The position numbers and the translations under genes are program-made. From positions 124,001 through 188,000 of the forward strand of contig JADKAV010000002.1 in the NCBI GenBank assembly GCA_016719135.1: a stretch of DNA of 64,000 nt, written 5' to 3'. The notes under the pieces were generated by a model, which searched no databases, was not told the origin of the DNA, and saw only the letters and a program-made list of their open reading frames with translations. Below are positions 44,782-52,519 of the stretch, one piece after another; position 1 is the stretch's first letter, and every line of letters starts with the position of its first letter. The DNA comes from Micrococcales bacterium. Lineage in GTDB: Bacteria; Actinomycetota; Actinomycetes; S36-B12; UBA10799.

Positions 44782-45081
44782 CTACTTCTCCACCACTGCC
44801 AGCACGTCGCGTGCCGACAGGATCAGGTAGTCCTCACCGTCGAACTTGATCTCAGTGCCTCCGTACTTCGAGTACACGACAACATCGCCCACGCTGATGT
44901 CCAGCGGGATGCGCTTCTCGCCCTCGTCATCGAAACGACCAGGACCAACCGCGAGGACCTTGCCCTCTTGCGGCTTCTCCTTGGCCGTGTCCGGGATGAC
45001 CAGGCCTGAGGCCGTGGTCTGCTCTGCGTCCAGCGGCTGCACGAGGATACGGTCCTCGAGCGGCTTAATGGCGACCGACAC
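44782..45081 (-). CDS. groES: Co-chaperonin GroES
   Basis: 10-kDa lid of the GroEL chamber, 99 residues. Typical sequence: IKPLEDRILVQPLDAEQTTASGLVIPD (mobile loop around residues 17-33), GKVLAVGPGR and YSKYGGTEIKFDGEDYLIL. GTG start at 45081 with GGGAGG upstream. First gene of the groES-groEL operon, under two CIRCE operators. Confidence 0.97.
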   Translation of the reverse strand: MSVAIKPLEDRILVQPLDAEQTTASGLVIPDTAKEKPQEGKVLAVGPGRFDDEGEKRIPLDISVGDVVVYSKYGGTEIKFDGEDYLILSARDVLAVVEK

Positions 45082-45189
45082 GGTCTACCTCCCTATTGGG
45101 ATCGAAAACGGACAATTTACTGATGGTTCTTTGCACTTCGGGGTCTTCTGCTGATCCAAGCGTCGCGGTCCCGGAACAACTCCAACCCG

Positions 45190-45216
45190 TTAGCACTCGT
45201 AGCGGGTGAGTGCTAA
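45190..45216. promoter_or_regulatory. CIRCE operator, proximal copy
   Basis: Perfect HrcA operator: TTAGCACTC (45190-45198), 9-base spacer, GAGTGCTAA (45208-45216). It lies just downstream of the groES -10 element, so HrcA bound here would block transcription start. Confidence 0.95.
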
Positions 45217-45221
45217 CCCAG

Positions 45222-45250
45222 ACACTAATAGGGATTAGCACTGTCGTCAA
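45222..45250 (-). promoter_or_regulatory. groES-groEL promoter
   Basis: On the minus strand, TTGACG (plus 45245-45250) and TAGTGT (plus 45222-45227) separated by 17 bases. The -35 lies inside the distal CIRCE; the -10 lies between the two CIRCE copies. Confidence 0.75.
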
Positions 45251-45261
45251 GAGAGTGCTAA
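45235..45261. promoter_or_regulatory. CIRCE operator, distal copy
   Basis: TTAGCACTG (45235-45243), 9-base spacer, GAGTGCTAA (45253-45261): one mismatch to the consensus. It overlaps the -35 hexamer. Confidence 0.92.
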
Positions 45262-45299
45262 TCGTGGCGGGTGCGGGCGTTCCAAACGCCCACCCTGCT

Positions 45300-46028
45300 T
45301 CAGGTCACGTCGGCCGGTTGGTCAGTCATCCGCCCGGCAATGGACCCGAGCCCCAACCAGGTGTGCGGCGCTCCGGCGAAGCACCACCCGAGTTTGGGCG
45401 CGTGGTTGCTGATCCACAGCGCCGGCACCCGCTTGTCCCCGCGCGTCGAACCGGCCAACGAGAAGCACTTGTTGCGCTGCAGGCACGCCGGGTCACTGGC
45501 GAAGACGGCCAGGCCCTCTTCGATGGTCATCGGGAATCGACCTCGCGCCAACACCTGTGGCATCGCCTCACGCGGCGCCACGTTGAGGTATTCGACTCCG
45601 GGCTCGAAACCGTGGATCAGATATGGCCGGTCGCGCGGGACGCCGTCAGCCACGGGGCGATAGCGATCCGGATCCTCGAAGTTGCGATCGAAGATGCCGG
45701 GCCTGCGACCGTCGACCAGGTAGAGCCGGGTGATCAGCTCTTGCACCGGCACCAGCGCGTGCGGGAATACCAGAACGGCTGCTTCCACCCCTGCGGCGGC
45801 AGCCTGCAATCCAGTGAGATCGACATCTGCCACGTCGAATCCCAGGTCCGTGTACACCTTCGCCTGCTGCATCACATCCGTCACGGTTCTGGTCAACGCT
45901 CGCGGTGGCCGCTGGATTCCATCAAGGGCTCGGCTACCCTCAACCATGCTCTCGATCCGTGCTTCCAGGACGCCGGGTGCGGCAGCCTCGTCGGCCAGGG
46001 TGACATACACCCAGCGCCCGTGACCCAC
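45300..46028 (-). CDS. DUF5701 family protein
   Basis: 242 residues, function unknown. Recognised by GFEPGVEYLNVAPREAMPQV, ARGRFPMTIEEGLAVFASDP, NKCFSLAGSTRGDKRVPALWIS and GWCFAGAPHTWLG, which form the conserved C-terminal half of the family. No signal peptide or membrane helix. The GTG at 46028 overlaps the start of the divergent methyltransferase gene by 9 bases; a second GTG at 46010 is possible. It lies between that gene and the groES promoter, with no operon partner. Confidence 0.75.
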   Translation of the reverse strand: MGHGRWVYVTLADEAAAPGVLEARIESMVEGSRALDGIQRPPRALTRTVTDVMQQAKVYTDLGFDVADVDLTGLQAAAAGVEAAVLVFPHALVPVQELITRLYLVDGRRPGIFDRNFEDPDRYRPVADGVPRDRPYLIHGFEPGVEYLNVAPREAMPQVLARGRFPMTIEEGLAVFASDPACLQRNKCFSLAGSTRGDKRVPALWISNHAPKLGWCFAGAPHTWLGLGSIAGRMTDQPADVT

Positions 46029-47147
46029 AGCGGCGAAACAGTTGCCTGGCTGGCCTCCGAAGCGGGCCGTGAGGCGATACGTTCACTGGTCGGCGTCGAC
46101 CCCCTTCGCGCGGGTTCGATTGTGCCGGGGCTCGACCGGGATCGTTTGGCCGCTGCCCTGACCCAAGCGCGGTACCGGCCCGCCGACTACCCGCTGCAGT
46201 TGGTGACCGTCGACGGCGTGCAGCAGGCCAGTCCACCCGAAGTGGCGATGCGGCGGGCGCGCAGAATCGCCGCGGCCGGCGTCCGCACGGTGATCGATGC
46301 CGGCTGCGGCATCGGCATGGACGCGTGGGCTTTCGCACATGCCGGCCTGCAGGTGATCGCGTTCGAGGTGGACCCGCCCACCGCGCAGATAGCGCGGGCC
46401 AATCTCGCTGGACTCGACGTTGAAGTCCGTTGTGAAGACGTCACCGCGCACCCCCTGCCCGACGGACTGCTGTTCGTGGATCCAGCGCGCCGGCAACGCC
46501 ATCAGGACTCCCGCGGACGCCCGATCCGAGTGCACGATCCCGAACAGTGGCGGCCGGCGTGGTCGTGGGTGGTGCAGCAGGTCGACTCCGGACGCCAGGT
46601 GGTGGTCCGCACCCGACCGGGACAGCGCGACGTGCCCGAAGTGGCTGAGTGGCACTGCTCGTCGATGGGCCGACGACTGGTGGATGCGACGGCCTGGTTC
46701 CCGCCACTGGCCCAGACCGACCGCCGGGCCAGCGTCCACGACGGTCAGCGGTGGCACGAACTGCTCGGCCCACCAACCCCGGCTGTGGCCGGTCCGGCCA
46801 GCCGGTACATCGTCGATCCGGACCCGGCGATCGTCCGCTCGGGCCTGGTGATGAACGCAGCGGCGGTTACGCAGGGTCACCTTTTGGATGAGCGGCTCGC
46901 CTTTTTCACCTGCGACCAAACACCGCCGTCCTGGGTGGGACGCAGCATGCGGGTCGTGCAGCAGGTGCCCTTGAAACATGTACGCGCGGCCTGTCGCCGC
47001 CACGGCTTTCGGTCCGCAACAGTCTGGTCGCGCGGGTTCCAACAGGCGCCCGACATCGGCGTGCCCCACGGCCAGGAGGCGATCGTGGTAGCAGCCAGGC
47101 TCGGCGAACGACGCACCAGCACCGCGTGGATCGGAACACCTGCGTGA
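46020..47147 (+). CDS. Class I SAM-dependent methyltransferase with THUMP-like domain
   Basis: About 375 residues. SAM-binding motif I is VIDAGCGIGMDAWAFA (~residue 95), with FEVDPPTAQIARAN next and the family-specific LLFVDPARR (~150) and DPEQWRPAWSW. The C-terminal half (IVRSGLVMNAAA, PLKHVRAACRRHGF, GQEAIVVAA) fits the THUMP-like domain of actinobacterial proteins. A nucleic acid, possibly RNA, is the likely substrate but is unproven. GTG 46020 is chosen; the open frame runs further upstream, but that part is antisense to the DUF5701 gene. Confidence 0.8.
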   Translation: MTHSGETVAWLASEAGREAIRSLVGVDPLRAGSIVPGLDRDRLAAALTQARYRPADYPLQLVTVDGVQQASPPEVAMRRARRIAAAGVRTVIDAGCGIGMDAWAFAHAGLQVIAFEVDPPTAQIARANLAGLDVEVRCEDVTAHPLPDGLLFVDPARRQRHQDSRGRPIRVHDPEQWRPAWSWVVQQVDSGRQVVVRTRPGQRDVPEVAEWHCSSMGRRLVDATAWFPPLAQTDRRASVHDGQRWHELLGPPTPAVAGPASRYIVDPDPAIVRSGLVMNAAAVTQGHLLDERLAFFTCDQTPPSWVGRSMRVVQQVPLKHVRAACRRHGFRSATVWSRGFQQAPDIGVPHGQEAIVVAARLGERRTSTAWIGTPA

Positions 47148-47160
47148 ATGGCGGTCCCAT

Positions 47161-47339
47161 TACCGACGACTGACCGTGAGCCACACCGCGCCGGCCCGCT
47201 TGACCCGATGAACCAACCCGATAGTTGCCGAACGACCCCTGATCTGCGGGCCATCTGACAACCAGCGGGCCATCTTGACGGCAAGACCCTGCCCACAGCC
47301 CCAACCGCTACCGACGACCGACCGTGAGCAACACCGCGC
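47161..47339. repeat. Pair of 31-bp direct repeats flanking 19-base-period GCGGGCCATCT motifs
   Basis: A 31-base sequence starting TACCGACGAC and ending CACCGCGC occurs at 47161-47191 and 47309-47339 (29 of 31 identical). Between them GCGGGCCATCT occurs at 47246 and 47265, 19 apart, and GTTGCCG occurs upstream in opposite sense. On the minus strand the motif reads AGATGGCCCGC, matching the GATGGCCC core of the 31.9-kb repeats. It fills the convergent spacer between the methyltransferase and membrane-protein genes. Confidence 0.7.
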
Positions 47340-47424
47340 AGTCCGAGGTCGATCGGCATTCGTCGCGCGTGTCTTTTGACCCTCGGCTCTTGGGAGGCCG
47401 AAGCAGTCAGTGCCCAGTCAGGGG

Positions 47425-47781
47425 CTACCAGAGAACCGCGATCACCACGTTGACGATCGACAGCCCACCGATCAAACCCCACACCGCGGTCGAGATCTGG
47501 TCCTTCTTCCGGTTGGCGAGGATCAACCCGAGCACCACCAGCAAGACCACGAACTTCACGCCGATCTTGGCGTTGTCGGGCAACTCCCAACCGTCGGACT
47601 CGTGCAGCGGGTAGCGCAGACCCACCAGCAGCACGCCGGTCACCAACTGGGTCAGGGCGCCATGCAGCATCGCAGGGTTCACCACCCGAGGTGACGACTT
47701 GATCTGGACCAAGAAGCCACCGATCAGGGAGGCAAGTCCGAGGAAGTGCAGGATGACCAGGAGGTTGTAGACGAAGCTCAC
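47425..47781 (-). CDS. Small conserved integral membrane protein
   Basis: 118 residues with about four membrane helices (5-24, 42-54, 72-88, 96-117). Basic loops (QIKSSPR, NRKKDQ) suggest orientation, but there is no family-defining motif that I recognise. It follows tsaD by 48 bases on the same strand. GAGAAT lies 6 bases before the start, possibly a leaderless promoter. Function unknown. Confidence 0.7.
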   Translation of the reverse strand: MSFVYNLLVILHFLGLASLIGGFLVQIKSSPRVVNPAMLHGALTQLVTGVLLVGLRYPLHESDGWELPDNAKIGVKFVVLLVVLGLILANRKKDQISTAVWGLIGGLSIVNVVIAVLW

Positions 47782-47829
47782 CGTTCGATTCTCGCCTGCC
47801 GGACCGCAGTCCGCGACAAGGGGGCGGTG

Positions 47830-48852
47830 TCACCCGACGAGCGGTTCCTCCACCGGCAACGACGAATCGGCGCCCAGCAACCAGCCCGATGCAGGCCTGC
47901 CGCGGGCGACCATCTCGGCACCCAGGGCTGCGACCATCGCGCCGTTGTCGGTGCACAACGCCGGGCGCGGCACCCGCAGCCGGATCCCGGCCGCCTCGCA
48001 CCGCTGCTCGGTCAGCGACCGAAGCCGCGAGTTCGCAGCCACCCCGCCGCCGAGGATCAGGGTGTCGACCCCGGTGTCCCGACAGGCTGCCAAGGCCTTC
48101 GCCGACAGGACATCGGCCACGGCCTCCTGGAAGGACGCGGCGACATCGGCCACCGGCGCCTGCGGGTTGGCCTCGAGCCAGCGCTTGACCGCCGTCTTCA
48201 AGCCGGAGAACGAATAGTCGTATAACGCGTCGCGGGGTCCGGTCAGCCCCCGAGGGAATGCGATCGCCGACCGGTCGCCGTCACGGGCCACAGCGTCGAT
48301 CGCCGGCCCCCCGGGGAAACCGAGTCCGAGCATGCGGGCCACCTTGTCGAAGGCCTCGCCGGCGGCGTCGTCGATGGTGGCACCGAGTGGCTCGACGTCG
48401 GCGGTGACATCGCCCACCCGCAAGATGGAGGAATGGCCGCCCGAGGCCAGCAACGCGATGCAACCCTCAGGCAACGGTCCGTGCTGCAACTGATCCACGG
48501 CCACGTGTGCGCTCAGGTGGTTCACCCCGTACAGCGGTTTACCCAGGGACAGGGCTAGGGCCTTGGCCGCAGCCACTCCCACCACCAAGGCGCCGACCAG
48601 TCCGGGGCCCGCCGTGACGGCGATGGCGTCGACGTCCGCGAAACCCGCGTGCGCCTCCCGCAACGCCCTCTCGATGGTGGGCACCATCGCCTCGACGTGC
48701 GCGCGGCTGGCCACTTCGGGGACCACCCCGCCGAATCGCACGTGTTCGGGCACGCTGCTGGCCACGGCGTCGGCCAACAGCGTGGTTCCCGACACCAAGC
48801 CGATGCCCGTCTCGTCGCACGAGGTCTCGATTCCCAACACCAAGGGGCTCAC
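47830..48852 (-). CDS. tsaD: tRNA N6-adenosine threonylcarbamoyltransferase TsaD
   Basis: Catalytic subunit for t6A37 modification of ANN-decoding tRNAs. 340 residues with an ASKHA fold: LGIETSCDETGIGLV at the N-terminus, metal ligands His112 and His116 in NHLSAHV, LLASGGHSSIL, and C-terminal LILGGGVAANSRLR and ALCTDNGAMVAALG. Its start overlaps the rimI stop by 4 bases. Last of the tsaE-tsaB-rimI-tsaD run, so partners TsaB and TsaE are co-encoded. Confidence 0.96.
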   Translation of the reverse strand: MSPLVLGIETSCDETGIGLVSGTTLLADAVASSVPEHVRFGGVVPEVASRAHVEAMVPTIERALREAHAGFADVDAIAVTAGPGLVGALVVGVAAAKALALSLGKPLYGVNHLSAHVAVDQLQHGPLPEGCIALLASGGHSSILRVGDVTADVEPLGATIDDAAGEAFDKVARMLGLGFPGGPAIDAVARDGDRSAIAFPRGLTGPRDALYDYSFSGLKTAVKRWLEANPQAPVADVAASFQEAVADVLSAKALAACRDTGVDTLILGGGVAANSRLRSLTEQRCEAAGIRLRVPRPALCTDNGAMVAALGAEMVARGRPASGWLLGADSSLPVEEPLVG

Positions 48853-49286
48853 AGGTCCAACCCCATCACGAGCGCGTCGGAAAGATCTGGGTAGTACCGC
48901 TGCCGGACCCGCACCCGCCCGAAACCGGCGTTCTCGTAGAGCCGGATCGCGGCGTCATTGTCGGCTCTCACCTCAAGCTGGATGCGTCGGCATCCGTCCT
49001 GTCGAGCATGCTCCAGCAGGTGGTCGAGTACCCGGCGCCCGAGCCCCCGGCCCTGCGCACCGGGCGCCACCGCGATCGTCTGCACATCTGCGTCCGGCGC
49101 CGCGATCCACAGGCCCCCGTACGCCTGGACCACCCCGTCGTCGGCGACCACGTAGTACCGATCCGCACGGGCCAACTCCCCCCAGAAGGACTCCGGGGAC
49201 CAGGCGGTCGGGCCGAACACTTGGATCTCGATGGCGATCACCTGCTCCAGGTCCCACCACCGCATCGGTCGCACCGGGATGCTCAC
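48849..49286 (-). CDS. rimI: Ribosomal protein S18-alanine N-acetyltransferase RimI-like
   Basis: GNAT acetyltransferase, 145 residues. Acetyl-CoA motif A is QTIAVAPGAQGRGLGRRVL (~69-87) and motif B includes LEVRADNDAAIRLYENAGF. The position between tsaB and tsaD is the usual place of rimI in actinobacteria. The start overlaps the tsaB stop by 4 bases. Target assignment to S18 is by family and context, not shown by sequence. Confidence 0.9.
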   Translation of the reverse strand: MSIPVRPMRWWDLEQVIAIEIQVFGPTAWSPESFWGELARADRYYVVADDGVVQAYGGLWIAAPDADVQTIAVAPGAQGRGLGRRVLDHLLEHARQDGCRRIQLEVRADNDAAIRLYENAGFGRVRVRQRYYPDLSDALVMGLDL

Positions 49287-49840
49287 TGCGGTTTCGCATC
49301 GGGGTCGCGCAGATACCAGGGCCGCACCGGCAGATCAGCGGGCACCTCCAGCAGGTCGGCGGCGTCGATCTGCGCGGCGTCTCCGAGGTCCGGGTACCGG
49401 GCAGTGCCCGGACCCATCACTGGCTGATCCGGCCATCGCAGCGGGACCTGCGACGGGGACAGCACGACCGGTCCGTCGATGCGATGACCTTGCGAGTAGA
49501 GCGCTGCGAACACCTCGCGCCGTCGTGCGTCCGTGACGACCACGCCCTCGCCCATCCGATGCCCGAGCCCGTCCAGGGAGCACACACCGGCCACCGGGAC
49601 CTCCAGCGCCGTTGCCATGGTCAGCGCGGTGACCACGCCCACCCGCAAACCCGTGTACGGACCGGGACCGACGCCCACGACGATGGACTCGATCTGCGAC
49701 ACGTCGTCGACCACCTGCCGGATCACGTCGGCCAGGTGTTCGGCGTGCCCGGTGGGCGCTTCGATCCCGGCCGATCGCCTGCCGAATGCCGCACTACACC
49801 GCGAGGTCGACGTGTCGATGGCCAATATGCGTCCGCTCAC
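49283..49840 (-). CDS. tsaB: tRNA threonylcarbamoyladenosine biosynthesis protein TsaB
   Basis: Non-catalytic ASKHA partner of TsaD. 185 residues, somewhat short for the family. Visible: ILAIDTSTSRCSAAF at the N-terminus and VVGVGPGPYTGLRVGVVTALTMA, the conserved TsaB core, then GVVVTDARRREVFAALY. GTG 49840 is chosen because it overlaps the tsaE stop (GTGA). An open frame extends to 49963 but lies within tsaE. Confidence 0.93.
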   Translation of the reverse strand: MSGRILAIDTSTSRCSAAFGRRSAGIEAPTGHAEHLADVIRQVVDDVSQIESIVVGVGPGPYTGLRVGVVTALTMATALEVPVAGVCSLDGLGHRMGEGVVVTDARRREVFAALYSQGHRIDGPVVLSPSQVPLRWPDQPVMGPGTARYPDLGDAAQIDAADLLEVPADLPVRPWYLRDPDAKPQ

Positions 49841-50307
49841 AACGGCACCGTCCGATCGATTCCGGCGATCCTGACCGTCCGGCCCTCGCCGACGGTCTCG
49901 ATGTCGATTTCCAGGCGGCGCGCCGACAACTGCTCGGCGCGGTCCCGGCCCCACTCGACGCACACCACGGCCTGTTCGTCTGCCAGGTCGAGGTCCTCGA
50001 ACTCCCCTGCACTACCCAGGCGGTACGCGTCAGCGTGGATCAGATCGGGACCTCCCACCAACGAGGGATGCCGCCGGGCGATGACGAAGGTCGGACTGGT
50101 CACCGGGCCCCGCACGCCCAACCCTTCGCCCAGCCCACGCATCAACGTGGTTTTCCCCGCGCCGAGCTCGCCGCTCAACAAGACCACGTCCCCGGCACGC
50201 AATCGCATGCCCAGCAGCCTGCCGAGTTCGACCATCGCCGCGGGCGAATCCACCTCACGAACGATCGCTGAAGGCAAGGCGCCGGATCCCTTCGGTGACC
50301 TGCTCAT
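49837..50307 (-). CDS. tsaE: tRNA threonylcarbamoyladenosine biosynthesis protein TsaE
   Basis: ATPase of the t6A complex, up to 156 residues. P-loop GELGAGKTT at 46-54, SPTFVIARRH, HADAYRLGSAGEFEDL with the metal-coordinating acidic region, and VEWGRDRAEQL. The ATG at 50307 would overlap the hydrolase gene by 53 bases; GTG at 50253, one base after the hydrolase stop, is an equally good start and leaves the ATPase core intact. Confidence 0.92.
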   Translation of the reverse strand: MSRSPKGSGALPSAIVREVDSPAAMVELGRLLGMRLRAGDVVLLSGELGAGKTTLMRGLGEGLGVRGPVTSPTFVIARRHPSLVGGPDLIHADAYRLGSAGEFEDLDLADEQAVVCVEWGRDRAEQLSARRLEIDIETVGEGRTVRIAGIDRTVPL

Positions 50308-51259
50308 GGCGTTCGAGCTGGATCATGTGCCCGGTGTTCTCAAGGATCTGGACGTCCGCGTCCGACAGGGTCCGGCCGATGCGCAGCGTGTGTGACGGCG
50401 GGGTCAGGACATCCACGTCGCCGCAGATGACCAGTGCCGGGATTCCGTCGAAGGCCTTCAAAGCGTGAACTTTGTCGTGGGCGAACAAGGTCGGCAGGAA
50501 GTCGACCACCGTCTCCATCGGCGTCGCGTTGAGCATCTGCACGGTGAACTCGTTGAGCGAGTTGGGAACCCCCCGGCCGAAGCTGGCACGTTTGGTGATC
50601 GCGAAGTTCAAGTCGGTGTATCGCACCTGCTGGACCAGGGGTCCGGTGCGGATGCGGCTGGCATTGGCTCCGGTCAGCGCGGTCTGCGCCCTGCCCACGA
50701 TGTCTGCCGGGAGTCCCAGGAAGTTGGCGGACACATCGCCGGCGCTGGTAGCCACGAAACCGACGCCGACGACCCGGGAGCGAACCGTCTCGGGGAACTG
50801 GTCGGCGAGAGCCATGATCGTCATGCCGCCCATGGAATGGCCCACGAGGGTGATCGGACCCTTGGTGAAACCGTTGATCACCCATTGCAGGTCCCGGCCG
50901 AGCTGATCGATCGTGTTGTTCTGTGCAGGCCCTCGCTCGCTACGTCCATGACCGCGCTGGTCCCAGAGCACAAGCCGCGCCTGACCTTGCAGTGCCTTGC
51001 GCTGGAAGTGCCAACTGTCCTGGTTGAGGCAGTACCCGTGCCCGATGACGATGGTCGGCGCCCGGGGATCGTCGGCGGGATGAACCTCCACGTACAACTG
51101 GGTGCCGTCGTCGGCCCGCAGCCAATGGGACTCGCCTCTCACGAAACCGAACGGTTCGTCCTTGGTCGGGTCCGGTTGCCAAGGTTTGCGAACGGCCAGT
51201 TGCTCGGCTGCGACTCCCAGAGCCAGGCCGCCGAGGACGGCAAGTGCGGGTTTGATCAC
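50255..51259 (-). CDS. Alpha/beta-hydrolase, membrane-anchored or secreted
   Basis: 334 residues. N-terminal hydrophobic helix (1-20) with a following basic residue cluster suggests a membrane anchor or uncleaved signal. Hydrolase core: oxyanion IGHGYCLNQ, WDQRGHGRS, nucleophile Ser142 in GHSMGG, Asp in VICGDVDVLTPP, His in NTGHMIQLE. Sits between alr and tsaE, with a 4-base overlap with alr, the usual actinobacterial arrangement. Substrate unknown. Confidence 0.85.
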   Translation of the reverse strand: MIKPALAVLGGLALGVAAEQLAVRKPWQPDPTKDEPFGFVRGESHWLRADDGTQLYVEVHPADDPRAPTIVIGHGYCLNQDSWHFQRKALQGQARLVLWDQRGHGRSERGPAQNNTIDQLGRDLQWVINGFTKGPITLVGHSMGGMTIMALADQFPETVRSRVVGVGFVATSAGDVSANFLGLPADIVGRAQTALTGANASRIRTGPLVQQVRYTDLNFAITKRASFGRGVPNSLNEFTVQMLNATPMETVVDFLPTLFAHDKVHALKAFDGIPALVICGDVDVLTPPSHTLRIGRTLSDADVQILENTGHMIQLERHEQVTEGIRRLAFSDRS

Positions 51260-52386
51260 GTGTCGCCGCCGTAATAGACGCGGGGCACCCGGGACCCGAG
51301 CCGGGTCACGATCTCGTAGCCGATGGTGCCGGTGACCTCCGCCCAGTCCTCAGCCAACGGGACGCCACCCTCACCGTTGCCAAACAGGATCACCTCGTCA
51401 CCCTCGGACGCATTGTCGGCCCCGAGGTCGAGAACGAACTGATCCATGCATACACGCCCGGCGATCGTGCGGCGCCTGCCCGCGGCGAAGACCGGTCCGA
51501 CATTCGTGGCGTTGCGCGGGATGCCGTCGGAATAGCCCAACGGGATCACCGCGGTCGTCGCTTCCTCGGCCAGGCGGTATTTGTGCCCGTAGGACAACCC
51601 CGAGCCCGCGGGCAGACGCTTGACCAGGGCCATGCGGCCCACCAGTGTCAACACCGGGCGCAACCCCAGGGACGCGGGAGTCCCCAGGGCCTCACCGGGA
51701 GAGATGCCGTAGGTGGCGATACCCGGGCGCACCAGTGTGAAGTGGGCCTCCGGCAATGCCAACGTCGCGGCCGAGTTCGCCAGGTGCAGGTGTTCGGGAT
51801 CCACACCCAGCGCACGGGCGGCCTCGACGGCCTGTCCGAACCGCTCGACCTGGATGGTGTTCAGCGGGTCACGCGGGTCGTCGGCCACTGTGAAATGCGA
51901 CCAGATACCCACAATCTCCAGCACTCCTGCGTCCTGTAGCGCCTTGGCGTGCTGAACGAATGCCTCCCACTGCCCAGGCGGGCATCCCGCCCGTCCCAGG
52001 CCGGTGTCGATCTTCAGGTGGATGCGGGCGCACTGCCCCGTGGTTCGGGCGGCAGCTGCCACTCGATCCAGGGCCGACGCACTGGAGACCCCGAGGTCCA
52101 CATCGGCGTTGAGTACCTGTTCCCACGGATCACCTGGTGTCGCCAGCCAGGCGAGCAATCGACCGGTATCGCCGGCCGCACGCAGTTCCAGGGCTTCACT
52201 GAACAGGGCCACACCGAGCCATTGCGCACCGGCGGCGCGGGCTGCGCGGGCCATGGGGATCAGGCCGTGGCCGTAACCGTCGGCTTTCACCACGACCATC
52301 TGCTGGCTGTTCGGGGCCGCGCGGCGCAGGACCTCGAGGTTGTGGGCGAACGCATCCAGATCGATGCGGGCTTCTGCACGGGTCAC
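51256..52386 (-). CDS. alr: Alanine racemase
   Basis: Makes D-alanine for peptidoglycan; fold-type III PLP enzyme, 376 residues. The PLP Lys is Lys34 in VVVKADGYGHG, the opposing catalytic base is Tyr266 in GSGLSYGHKYR. HLKIDTGLGRAGC, HLANSAATL and RPGIATYG are also typical. It supplies the substrate for the same cell-wall chemistry trimmed by the carboxypeptidase at 3.5 kb. GTG start with TAGAAT 6 bases upstream; first gene of the alr-hydrolase-tsaE-tsaB-rimI-tsaD operon, linked by 4-base overlaps. Confidence 0.96.
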   Translation of the reverse strand: MTRAEARIDLDAFAHNLEVLRRAAPNSQQMVVVKADGYGHGLIPMARAARAAGAQWLGVALFSEALELRAAGDTGRLLAWLATPGDPWEQVLNADVDLGVSSASALDRVAAAARTTGQCARIHLKIDTGLGRAGCPPGQWEAFVQHAKALQDAGVLEIVGIWSHFTVADDPRDPLNTIQVERFGQAVEAARALGVDPEHLHLANSAATLALPEAHFTLVRPGIATYGISPGEALGTPASLGLRPVLTLVGRMALVKRLPAGSGLSYGHKYRLAEEATTAVIPLGYSDGIPRNATNVGPVFAAGRRRTIAGRVCMDQFVLDLGADNASEGDEVILFGNGEGGVPLAEDWAEVTGTIGYEIVTRLGSRVPRVYYGGDT

Positions 52387-52392
52387 TGTTCG

Positions 52393-52398
52393 ATTCTA
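52393..52398 (-). promoter_or_regulatory. -10 element (TAGAAT) of the alr-tsa operon
   Basis: TANNNT hexamer 6 bases before the alr GTG at 52386; no Shine-Dalgarno. Confidence 0.5.
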
Positions 52399-52519
52399 GG
52401 TGGGATGCCCCGGTGCGTCGGGCTTCTGCGGGGGTGCGGAACCCGTCCTCCCCGGATCGGGGCGTCCCACGACTGCCTGATTGCCTTTCGACTTCCCGAT
52501 TGGAAAGATCCAGGATCCG

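Noticed and set aside
45210..46019. Open upstream extension of the methyltransferase frame
   Set aside because: It is antisense to the DUF5701 gene, contains the groES promoter region and has no family similarity; GTG 46020 fits the family length.
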